This document shows, piece after piece, positions 1 through 7,338 of a stretch of 64,000 nucleotides of DNA. The number at the start of each line of letters is the position of its first letter. The stretch's first letter is position 1. A program made the position numbers and the translations under genes. The stretch is from Erysipelotrichaceae bacterium (GTDB lineage Bacteria; Bacillota_I; Bacilli_A; Erysipelotrichales; Erysipelotrichaceae), in assembly GCA_015058845.1 (NCBI GenBank), contig SVBO01000004.1, positions 1 to 64,000 of the forward strand, in the 5' to 3' direction. The notes beneath the pieces are model-generated. The model was given only the letters and a program-made list of their open reading frames with translations. It was not told where the DNA came from and did not search any database.

Positions 1-15
1 ACGCTCTTCCGATCT
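1..15 (+). other. Illumina adapter remnant
   Basis: The first 15 bases are identical to the 3' end of the common Illumina TruSeq read-1 adapter (ending CTCTTCCGATCT). Coding sequence for butyrate kinase starts immediately after it, at base 16. This is an assembly or trimming artefact, not biology. Confidence 0.93.
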
Positions 16-756
16 AAGAAGTATGGGAAACCTGCCTTCGTAGTAAATCCTCCTGATACTGATGAATTATGTGATCTAGCACGTGTGACTGGTATCAAGG
101 GTGTATATCGTAATGTACATCTACATGCTCTAAATTTAAAGGAAACTGCGATCCGCCATGCTGAATCTCAAGGTAAGAAGTATGAAGAGTGTAACTTTGT
201 AGTATGTCACATTGGTGGTGGTATCTCTATCTCTGCTCATGAGAAGGGCTTGATGATCGATGGTACTGATATCGTAGGTGGAGAAGGGCCAATGGCTCCT
301 ACTCGTTGTGGTAGTGTTCCTGTGGCTGAGTTACTACGCTATATGAAGGATAAAGATATTAAGGATGTGAAACCTTTATGTACTAAGACTGGTGGTTTTG
401 TAAGTCTTCTTGGAACTAGTGATGCTAGAGAAGTTAAGAAAATGGCTTCTGAGGGTAATAAGGCAGCAGATCGTGCTTGGAATGCTATGATCTATCAGAT
501 CACTAAGAGTATTGGGGCTATGGCTGCTGCATTACATGGTAAGGTAGATGGTATTTTACTTGGTGGTGGTATGGTACATAATGCAGATCTAGTAGAGAAG
601 ATCGAAGAGGCTTGTGGTTTCATTGCTCCTGTATATCCTTATCCAGGTGAATTTGAATTAGAGGCTATGAATGCGGGAGCAGCTCGTGTATTAGCTGGAT
701 TAGAGGTTGCTAAGAAGTATACTGGTGTTCCTCGTTGGAAAGGATTTGAGGAATAA
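16..756 (+). CDS. buk: Butyrate kinase, 5' truncated by contig edge
   Basis: Butyrate kinase (ASKHA acetate/butyrate kinase fold) interconverts butyryl phosphate plus ADP and butyrate plus ATP, the last step of one butyrate fermentation route. The visible part is the C-terminal two thirds, about 246 of roughly 355 residues. It includes the HIGGG phosphate-binding motif, the EGPMAPTR segment and the ILLGGG motif. The frame is open back to base 16, where the adapter begins, so the GTG at 85 is not the true start. A phosphotransbutyrylase gene often precedes buk but would lie outside the window. The stop overlaps the next gene by one base, which suggests an operon. Confidence 0.92.
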   Translation, partial: KKYGKPAFVVNPPDTDELCDLARVTGIKGVYRNVHLHALNLKETAIRHAESQGKKYEECNFVVCHIGGGISISAHEKGLMIDGTDIVGGEGPMAPTRCGSVPVAELLRYMKDKDIKDVKPLCTKTGGFVSLLGTSDAREVKKMASEGNKAADRAWNAMIYQITKSIGAMAAALHGKVDGILLGGGMVHNADLVEKIEEACGFIAPVYPYPGEFELEAMNAGAARVLAGLEVAKKYTGVPRWKGFEE

Positions 757-1976
757 TGCCTTTAACTAAGAAACGTTGGTTAGTCTTAGGGGCTTCCTGC
801 TTGATCAATCTATGTATTGGTTCTTTATATGCATGGAGCGTATTCGCAACTCCTATGGCTAAGTATCTAACGGAAGTTACGGGAAGTGAGATCACTTCTC
901 TAGCGATCATCTTCACTATTGCTAACTCAGTAGGTCCTATTACTATGATCTCTGGTGGCTTCTTCAATGATAAGTTAGGACCTAAGTGGGTCATCTTAGT
1001 AGGGGGTATCTTGTTTGGTGCTGGTATGATAGCATCAGGTTTCGCGAGTAGTACCACTATGTTGATCATTACCTATGGTCTGGGTGTAGGTCTAGGAGTA
1101 GGTATGGTGTATGGATGTACAGTATCTAACTCTGTGAAATTCTTCCCTGATAAGCGTGGTTTGATCGGTGGTATTGCTACTGCTTCTTATGGAATTAGTT
1201 CTGTGATCATTCCGATCATTGCGAATAGGTTGATCGAGGTATTCGATATTACGATGGCTTTCAAGGTACTCGGTGTAGCAATGTTGATCATTATCTGTGG
1301 CTGTGCTTTCTTGATCGAGACTTGTCCAGTGGGATTCGTGCCTGAGGGTTGGACTCCTCCACAAACTACTCGTAAGAATGTAGTACAAGATAAGAATTGG
1401 ACTGAGATGGTCAAGGATCCTCTCTTCTATATCATGCTACTGATGTTATGCTGTGGTGCTTTCTCTGGTCTAATGATCACATCACAGGCATCTCCATTAG
1501 CTCAACAAATGATCGGTATGAGTGCTGCACAGGCGGCTGTGGCAGTGTCTATTCTAGCTTTACTAAATACTGCTGGTAGAATATTAGCAGGATTCATATC
1601 TGATAAGATCGGTGCTGTGAATACGATCTTAGGTGTATTCTTGGTGTCTATTCTAGGTATGGGTTGTTTGTATATTTCTGGTATGGGAGATATTACTACA
1701 TTCTATCTAGGAATTTCGATCGCAGGTCTATGTTTCGGTAGTATTATGGGTATTTATCCAGGGTTCACGGCAGCTCAATTTGGAGCACGTAATAATAGTG
1801 TGAACTATGGGATCATGTTCATTGGGTTCGCAGCTGCTGGTTACTTTGGCCCTACGATCATGACGACTTTGTATAAGATAAATGGATCGTATCAAAATGC
1901 ATTCTTAGTAGCCGCTACATTAGCAGCACTAGGAGTCGTATTAACGATCACGTATAAGAAATTAAGAAAACAATAA
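756..1976 (+). CDS. MFS transporter, OxlT / carboxylate antiporter type
   Basis: A 406-residue major facilitator with about 12 predicted membrane helices. The N-terminal helix with GSLYAWSVF and the loop with GGFFNDKLGPK resemble the oxalate:formate antiporter (OxlT) and L-lactate/monocarboxylate branch of the MFS. Its ATG overlaps the butyrate kinase stop by one base (TAATG), so translation is probably coupled. The context suggests export or exchange of a short-chain acid such as butyrate, but the substrate is inferred. Ile codons show the strong G-ATC context seen elsewhere in the window. Confidence 0.85.
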   Translation: MPLTKKRWLVLGASCLINLCIGSLYAWSVFATPMAKYLTEVTGSEITSLAIIFTIANSVGPITMISGGFFNDKLGPKWVILVGGILFGAGMIASGFASSTTMLIITYGLGVGLGVGMVYGCTVSNSVKFFPDKRGLIGGIATASYGISSVIIPIIANRLIEVFDITMAFKVLGVAMLIIICGCAFLIETCPVGFVPEGWTPPQTTRKNVVQDKNWTEMVKDPLFYIMLLMLCCGAFSGLMITSQASPLAQQMIGMSAAQAAVAVSILALLNTAGRILAGFISDKIGAVNTILGVFLVSILGMGCLYISGMGDITTFYLGISIAGLCFGSIMGIYPGFTAAQFGARNNSVNYGIMFIGFAAAGYFGPTIMTTLYKINGSYQNAFLVAATLAALGVVLTITYKKLRKQ

Positions 1977-1997
1977 TTTATAGAAAGACCCCTATTT

Positions 1998-2009
1998 TGA
2001 TATGTACCC
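1998..2009 (+). repeat. IS left inverted repeat
   Basis: TGATATGTACCC, a perfect inverted match to bases 3453-3464. Confidence 0.85.
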
Positions 2010-2036
2010 AGAATTCTGGACACATAGATAAATGAT

Positions 2037-2876
2037 TTAAACAGACATGGATGTTTCCCTGTACTTAACAGGGGGCATCCATTTTGTTTTAGCTTGAATA
2101 CGTTCGTTATTATAATAATTTATATATTCATTCACCGCTATAGAAAACTTTTCAAAGGAATCATATCCCTTCTCATATCCATAATACATCTCATTCTTAA
2201 GCCTTCCGAAGAATGTTTCCATAATACTGTTATCATAACAATTTCCTTTTCTAGACATGGATTGGATAATACCATGTTCTTTTAACTGATTTCGAAAATA
2301 CTCATGTTGATATTGCCATCCTTGATCAGAATGAAAGATCAATCCCTCAACGTTAGGGAACCTCTCAAAAGCATTAGTAAGCATTCTATGGATCTGTTCC
2401 ATATTTGGACTAAGTGACAGATCGTAGGAGATTATCTCGTTTGTGTTCATATCTAAGATCGGAGATATATAACACTTCCCCCACGAAAAGTTGAATTGTG
2501 ATACATCTGTAGTCCATTTCTGTAATGGCGCTGTTGTAGAGAAATCTCTATCAATTACATTATCAGCAATCTTTCCAACTGTTCCCATATAGGAGTGATA
2601 TTTCTCTTTAGGCCTCTTTCCTAATAGTCCCATGATATGCATCAGTCTTTGTACTCGCTTATGGTTTATTTTATATCCTCTATTTACTAGCTCTTGATAG
2701 ATCCTTCTAACTCCGTATCTACGTTTATTTTGTTCGAATATTTCCTTTATTCTAACTGATAACTCTTTATTCTTGAGTGTTACTACGTCTTCTTTACCTA
2801 TTTCAAAGTAATAGGTAGATCTAGCCATTCTCATTGCTTTTAACAGATACTTTAATTGATATCCTTCTTTACGCAA
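2037..2876 (-). CDS. IS3-family transposase OrfB (DDE integrase core)
   Basis: Catalytic half of the IS transposase, with an HTH_21-type N-terminal region followed by an RNase H-fold rve domain. The DDE residues are visible in TTDVSQF, FHSDQGWQYQ and NSIMETFFGRLK, and the last helix carries YYNNERIQ. The nearest start codon is a TTG at 2876 without a convincing ribosome site. The frame is open upstream to the slippery A7G at 2944-2951, so the protein is almost certainly made as an OrfAB fusion by -1 frameshifting. Confidence 0.93.
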   Translation of the reverse strand: MRKEGYQLKYLLKAMRMARSTYYFEIGKEDVVTLKNKELSVRIKEIFEQNKRRYGVRRIYQELVNRGYKINHKRVQRLMHIMGLLGKRPKEKYHSYMGTVGKIADNVIDRDFSTTAPLQKWTTDVSQFNFSWGKCYISPILDMNTNEIISYDLSLSPNMEQIHRMLTNAFERFPNVEGLIFHSDQGWQYQHEYFRNQLKEHGIIQSMSRKGNCYDNSIMETFFGRLKNEMYYGYEKGYDSFEKFSIAVNEYINYYNNERIQAKTKWMPPVKYRETSMSV

Positions 2877-3415
2877 TTCTTGGATGATCGCTGCTTTCTC
2901 GCCTTGAGTCGCGCAGCTTCCTTTTCTTCCCTCAAGGCGATTTCTTTTTTTATGACTTCATTCTCCGCTTTGATGTATTCTATTTCTGCTCTAAGTCTTA
3001 TCAACTCTTCTCTTTCTGATTCACTAAGTGGTCTTGTATCGATCTTCTTTGGCATGGTGGACTCCTTACTTGGTCTTCCTCTTTTTATGTTTACAAGTCC
3101 ATTATACCCTAATGTTTTATATTTGCGAACCCATTGATAGAGTTGCCCATCATTAATTCCATTTGATAACGCTACTTCTTTGATTGATTTTCCAGCTATT
3201 ACTTTAGCAACTAGCTCATATCTTTCTTCTGCTGTCCATTCTTTATTATGATTCTTATGTCTTAATGCTTCTGATCCGCATGTCGTTTCTATTCTAACCC
3301 ATTTTCTTATTCCCCTACGAAACTCTTCTTGTTTTACATCTTCTGGTGTTTCCATCCATATCCCTTTTCGATATAATTCTACACATTTTCTTTTAAACTC
3401 ATAACTGTATTTCAT
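2852..3415 (-). CDS. IS3-family OrfA (helix-turn-helix, leucine-zipper protein)
   Basis: DNA-binding first ORF of the IS150-type element, 187 residues from the ATG at 3415. The N-terminus (MKYSYEFKRK) and a second HTH (ELVAKVIAGKSIKEVA...GINDGQLYQW) recognise the ends. A C-terminal coiled coil of ELIRLRAEIEYIKAENEVIKKE type mediates multimerisation. The longer reading frame begins outside the IS end and is not the real start. It ends 25 bases inside orfB, in the frame from which ribosomes slip to make the fusion. Confidence 0.9.
   Translation of the reverse strand: MKYSYEFKRKCVELYRKGIWMETPEDVKQEEFRRGIRKWVRIETTCGSEALRHKNHNKEWTAEERYELVAKVIAGKSIKEVALSNGINDGQLYQWVRKYKTLGYNGLVNIKRGRPSKESTMPKKIDTRPLSESEREELIRLRAEIEYIKAENEVIKKEIALREEKEAARLKARKQRSSKNCVKKDIN
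2899..2951 (-). promoter_or_regulatory. Programmed -1 frameshift signal of the IS
   Basis: Read on the minus strand, seven A residues plus G (2944-2951) form an A AAA AAA G slippery site in the orfA frame. Five bases later begins a 10-bp perfect stem (2931-2940 pairing with 2899-2908) around a 22-base loop. The -1 frame is stopped just upstream of the slippery site and is open from there into orfB. Confidence 0.85.
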
Positions 3416-3452
3416 AATTAAAACCCCCTCCACTGGTTTTGTCCAGTAAAGG

Positions 3453-3464
3453 GGGTACATATCA
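3453..3464 (-). repeat. IS right inverted repeat
   Basis: Inverted copy of TGATATGTACCC at 1998-2009. Confidence 0.85.
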
Positions 3465-3492
3465 GTGCCATAAGGGTCTGTTATATGAATTC

Positions 3493-4476
3493 TTATTCCC
3501 ACTCGATTGTAGCAATAGGTTTAGGTGATAAGTCATAACAAACACGACATACACCATCCACTTCAGCTAAGATACGATTAGTGATAGTTTCTAATACTTC
3601 CCAATCGATTCTAGGTACTGAACAATGCATAGCATCCACTGTATTGACAGCACGAATGATCACTGGCCAACTATCTAAACGCTTACCATCCTTAACACCA
3701 GTAGTCTTGATATCAGGAACTACTGTAAAAAATTGCCATACTTGAGTTGTTAATCCAGCCTTATCGAATTCTTCTCTAAGGATAGCATCCGCTTCACGTA
3801 AAGCATGTAGACGATCACGAGTAATAGCACCAGTACATCTTACACCAAGACCAGGTCCTGGGAATGGTTGACGATCTACCATAGCAGCAGGAAGACCTAA
3901 TGCTCTACCTACTACACGTACTTCATCTTTGAATAATAATTTAACTGGTTCTACTAGACCTTCGAACTTGAAATCTTCAGGAAGACCACCTACATTATGG
4001 TGAGCCTTAACACCCTTACTTTCAATGATATCTGGATAAATAGTACCTTGTGCTAAGAAAGAGATACCCTCTAACTTACTAGATTCTTCTTCAAATACAC
4101 GTACGAATTCTTCACCAATGATCTTACGTTTCTTTTCAGGTTCAGCTACACCAGCTAACTTATCTAAGAAACGATCAGTAGCATCGATATATACTAAGTT
4201 AGCATCTAATCCATTTTGGAATAGATCGATAACACCTTCAGATTCACCCTTACGCATTAAACCATGGTTAACATGTACACATACTAATTGCTTACCAATA
4301 GCCTTGATTAGTAAAGCAGCTACTACAGAAGAGTCTACTCCACCAGATAATGCTAATAATACCTTCTTATCGCCTACTTGTTCTCTAACTAGACGAACTT
4401 GTTCTTCAATAAATGCATCAGCTAATTCTTTAGTTGTAATTCTTTTCATTGTTTCTGGTCTAACATTTGTATCCAT
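3493..4476 (-). CDS. guaA: GMP synthase, ATP-pyrophosphatase subunit only
   Basis: Synthetase half of GMP synthase, which aminates XMP to GMP using ATP. It has the PP-loop LALSGGVDSSVVA near residue 43, the FPGPGLGVR motif, and the C-terminal dimerisation domain ending KPIATIEWE. It is 327 residues, whereas usual bacterial GuaA is about 510 because a glutamine amidotransferase domain of about 190 residues is fused in front. Here that domain is absent and no class I amidotransferase gene is adjacent. The enzyme must use free ammonia or a separate subunit, as in archaea. The start at 4476 leaves a short leader before the conserved ELADAFIEEQ helix. Confidence 0.93.
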   Translation of the reverse strand: MDTNVRPETMKRITTKELADAFIEEQVRLVREQVGDKKVLLALSGGVDSSVVAALLIKAIGKQLVCVHVNHGLMRKGESEGVIDLFQNGLDANLVYIDATDRFLDKLAGVAEPEKKRKIIGEEFVRVFEEESSKLEGISFLAQGTIYPDIIESKGVKAHHNVGGLPEDFKFEGLVEPVKLLFKDEVRVVGRALGLPAAMVDRQPFPGPGLGVRCTGAITRDRLHALREADAILREEFDKAGLTTQVWQFFTVVPDIKTTGVKDGKRLDSWPVIIRAVNTVDAMHCSVPRIDWEVLETITNRILAEVDGVCRVCYDLSPKPIATIEWE

Positions 4477-4513
4477 ATATAGTCCTCACTTTATATTAAT
4501 TAAGCAATACTAA

Positions 4514-5704
4514 CTAGTTTGTATAGTTATCGAAGTAACCTTGTACTAAAATAACTGGTGTACCCTTGTCCCCTGAACCACTTGTTAAGTCACATAGAGA
4601 ACCGATCAAGTCTGTTAATTGACGTGGAGTAGTTCCTTGAGATGCCATGTTTCCTACTAAGTTCTCATTCTTTTCACGAATGCTCTTAGAGATCGCTTCT
4701 TTTAATGCTTCACCACTTAAGTCTTTGAAGTCATTGTCTGCTAGGTACTTTAACTTTAATTCATTTGGTGTACCGATCAAGCCATCAGTAAATGCAGGTG
4801 ATACGACAGGGTCTGCTAATTCCCAGATCTTTCCTTGAGGATCTTTGAAAGCACCATCTCCATATACCATTACTTCTACAAGCTTACCTGTAGCTTCTTT
4901 GATACGTGCTTGGATGTCTAATACTAGATCCTTACATTCACGTGGGAATAGTTTAACTGCATCTTCAGTAGACTTATTAGTACCAAGTAGACCATACTTT
5001 TCGTTATAGCCACTACCATTTACTGGAGCATTCAAGATCTCATCTAAGCTACATACTTTTTCAGCTCCATTAGCTAATAAGATACGTTTTGTACGTTTTC
5101 TTGTGTGGATATCACAGTTAATTACATATTTAGTATACTCTAAGATAGTCTTTGCACGATTAGCAAATACTACTTCTACTTCACAACCTTCTGCTGTGAT
5201 GATGTCGCTGTAGTAAGCAACATAATCAATATTTGTGAATGGGTGTCTGTTTTCACCGAATAATTCACGATATCTTTCTAGTGATAATACATCACTGTAT
5301 GGGTTGATACCAGCATCATCTAGTTTATCGATGCTTACTAATTCATTACCTACTTCATCACTAGGGTAACTTAACATAAGAGTGATCTTCTTAGCACCTC
5401 TAGCGATACCCTTTAAACAGATTGCGAAGCGGTTTCTAGATAGAATTGGGAAAATAACACCCACAGTCTCCTCACCAAATTTTGCTTTCACGTCTGCTGC
5501 GATATCATCTACTGTTGCGTAGTTACCTTGTGCTCTAGCTACGATCGATTCAGTAATACCGATAACATCTCTGTCGCGTAGTTCAAATCCTTCAATTTCT
5601 GCTGCTTCAAGTACACTTGTTGAAACGATCTCAGCTAAGTTATCTCCTTTGCGGATGATCGGACAACGAATTCCTCTTGACACAGTACCGACTCTTCTAT
5701 CCAT
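4514..5704 (-). CDS. Coenzyme F420-0:L-glutamate ligase-like protein
   Basis: A protein of about 396 residues resembling the CofE/FbiB family of F420-0 gamma-glutamyl ligases. Similar regions are the N-terminal IIRKGDNLAEIV, the DVIGITESIVARAQGN segment, the VYGDGAFKDP motif and the GTPNELKLKY region. No F420 biosynthesis genes are in the window, and most Firmicutes do not make F420, so the real acceptor is unknown. The ATG at 5704 is preferred because AAAGGA lies nine bases upstream; earlier ATGs overlap that site. It lies 38 bp upstream of guaA on the same strand and may be co-transcribed. Confidence 0.75.
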   Translation of the reverse strand: MDRRVGTVSRGIRCPIIRKGDNLAEIVSTSVLEAAEIEGFELRDRDVIGITESIVARAQGNYATVDDIAADVKAKFGEETVGVIFPILSRNRFAICLKGIARGAKKITLMLSYPSDEVGNELVSIDKLDDAGINPYSDVLSLERYRELFGENRHPFTNIDYVAYYSDIITAEGCEVEVVFANRAKTILEYTKYVINCDIHTRKRTKRILLANGAEKVCSLDEILNAPVNGSGYNEKYGLLGTNKSTEDAVKLFPRECKDLVLDIQARIKEATGKLVEVMVYGDGAFKDPQGKIWELADPVVSPAFTDGLIGTPNELKLKYLADNDFKDLSGEALKEAISKSIREKNENLVGNMASQGTTPRQLTDLIGSLCDLTSGSGDKGTPVILVQGYFDNYTN

Positions 5705-5899
5705 ATATTCCATTCCTTTCAAATATCCTCTGATTTGAGATACATTTTTTTACGCAATAATTATAGTATTAAAATGGGGTATTGTAAATAAAAACATAAT
5801 AATTAGAGGTAAAAAAATGTTGAGAAATTGTTTGGGATTATTGATGGTTCTTTCTTAGTTTAAGTGTGAAACGCTTTTAGCTTTTATAAGTTTCGATGT

Positions 5900-5928
5900 T
5901 TGACTTGTGAGTACGTGTGGTATACAAT
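5900..5928 (+). promoter_or_regulatory. Sigma-A-type promoter for the 5980 gene
   Basis: TTGACT (5900-5905), a 17-base spacer and TACAAT (5923-5928), about 50 bases upstream of a gene with a good ribosome site. Confidence 0.6.
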
Positions 5929-5979
5929 TAATAGGTAAGAATTATGTATATTTATATTGTTGATATAGGAGGTAATGTT

Positions 5980-6909
5980 ATGGAACAGGCTGTTACTTGT
6001 AAGGTCGTTAGGGCTGTATTTAAGGATGATGTGATCATGCAGGGATATCATTCTTCTGAGTTTACTATCGAGGGAGATAATCCGATCACTGTGCAGGTGG
6101 AGCAAGCTGGTACGCGTGCTATTACTGTGAGTGCTGAGAATGAGGAGTATGCTTCTAATTTATGTGATGTGTTGAATAAGATGATCCGTTTGCTTATGTT
6201 ATTCGATGGTATGTTTACGGAATTAGTGTCATTCGAGACGGCTAGTGATGGATATACTCCAGAAGATGTGTTACGTAACTATGAGAGAGAGTATGTGGAA
6301 TACTATCCTTCTTATCATAGATCTGCTGGGTATTGTACAGTACCTTTGAATAAGTTATTTGAGTTTGATCAAGTATTGAATGCTAAGGTATGGGATACTT
6401 GGCAATGGATGTGTGTGGAGTTAGATGTTGTTCATCGTATGTATATGTGTGGTCTGATGGAGGGCGGTTTCCCTGTGGATCTGAAGTGTGCGTTATTGAT
6501 CCAACAAGCTGATCCACTTGTAGAGTTAGTAAGAGATCATAAGCATTACTTTGCTTCTTTAACTCCTGGTTTTGAGACTCATTCACTTATGACTTCTTTA
6601 GATGTATTGATCAGTAAGTATGGTACTGAGATCTTTGCGGAGGAGTTGAAGTATAATTATAAGGAATTTATCCGTATGTTAGAGAGTACTGGGGATAGAC
6701 TTACTCATATTAAGAGAGCTCAGAGAAATTTAGTGGTGAGTGGGGATGAGCCTATTTTGTATTCTATGAAGATGAGTTTGTTATATCGTGTGGTTATGTT
6801 TGATCTTTTGGGTATTGATAAGGGTGTTTATATGGATAGTTTAGTGGAGTGTGTGAAGTTCTGGGATAACTGGGATGGTGTGCTTACTAGGTCGTTTAAG
6901 AAGTATTAG
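5980..6909 (+). CDS. Unknown protein, tentatively ApeA/HEPN-like
   Basis: A 309-residue protein starting at the ATG at 5980, preceded by AGGAGG. I do not recognise a firm family. The layout resembles ApeA-type anti-phage proteins: a beta-rich N-terminal half of about 150 residues, then a helical C-terminal half with a DRLTHIKR segment near residue 230 and a late amphipathic helix (KMSLLYRVVMFDLLGI). The canonical HEPN R-x4-6-H spacing is not clearly met, so nuclease activity is doubtful. No signal peptide or membrane segment is seen. It is the first gene of the accessory region and has its own promoter and terminator. Confidence 0.45.
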   Translation: MEQAVTCKVVRAVFKDDVIMQGYHSSEFTIEGDNPITVQVEQAGTRAITVSAENEEYASNLCDVLNKMIRLLMLFDGMFTELVSFETASDGYTPEDVLRNYEREYVEYYPSYHRSAGYCTVPLNKLFEFDQVLNAKVWDTWQWMCVELDVVHRMYMCGLMEGGFPVDLKCALLIQQADPLVELVRDHKHYFASLTPGFETHSLMTSLDVLISKYGTEIFAEELKYNYKEFIRMLESTGDRLTHIKRAQRNLVVSGDEPILYSMKMSLLYRVVMFDLLGIDKGVYMDSLVECVKFWDNWDGVLTRSFKKY

Positions 6910-6935
6910 GAATAAGGGAAAGAATAGAAATGGGG

Positions 6936-6966
6936 AACTCCTAGGTAACAATTGCTTAGGAGTTTT
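6936..6966 (+). terminator. Rho-independent terminator
   Basis: AACTCCTA pairs with TAGGAGTT and is followed by a short T run, 27 bases after the 5980 gene stop. Confidence 0.65.
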
Positions 6967-7048
6967 AATTTATATATTGATTATTTAACACTCATATAGT
7001 ATATATTTGTTATATTGTATTATATTTTCTTAGAAAGGAATAAGTGTT

Positions 7049-7318
7049 ATGGGAAATATATTTAAATGCAATGAGATTCTAGCTTTTCATCCTGGTTATT
7101 ATATTCAGGACATTATAGAGGAAATGAATGTTAGTTATGCGGAATTCTCTGAACAACTAGGAATAGATACAGAAACACTTAAATTGCTCGTTAATGGAGA
7201 AATAAGTGTTAATGAGGAAGATGCTAGTAAGCTTTCTTGTATGCTTGGCACTAGTGCGGAACTGTGGTTAAATCTACAGAAGGAATATGACGATAAACTA
7301 AAAAGCTCTTTTCACTAA
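7049..7318 (+). CDS. HigA-type XRE-family antitoxin, orphan
   Basis: An 89-residue helix-turn-helix protein of the HigA/VapI antitoxin type. Typical features are LAFHPGYYIQDIIEEMNVS at the start, the HTH around FSEQLGIDTETLKLLVNGE, and the terminal SAELWLNLQKEYD. A good AGAAAGGAA site precedes the ATG. HigB toxins normally sit immediately upstream of higA. Here the upstream gene is unrelated and the 140-base gap cannot encode one, so this is an orphan antitoxin or a solitary regulator. Confidence 0.75.
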   Translation: MGNIFKCNEILAFHPGYYIQDIIEEMNVSYAEFSEQLGIDTETLKLLVNGEISVNEEDASKLSCMLGTSAELWLNLQKEYDDKLKSSFH

Positions 7319-7338
7319 AGAAAGAACTTCTTTTATTA

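Larger units (their letters stand above)
1998..3464 (-). mobile_element. IS3-family (IS150-type) insertion sequence
   Basis: A complete IS of about 1.47 kb with overlapping orfA and orfB on the minus strand. The ends are 12-bp perfect inverted repeats (TGATATGTACCC), with a second conserved block CTGGACA six bases further in on both sides. No matching target duplication is seen: TTT lies outside the left end and GTG outside the right. Both ORFs and the frameshift signal look intact, so the element may be active. It sits 28 bp downstream of the guaA stop and about 20 bp downstream of the MFS stop. Confidence 0.9.
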
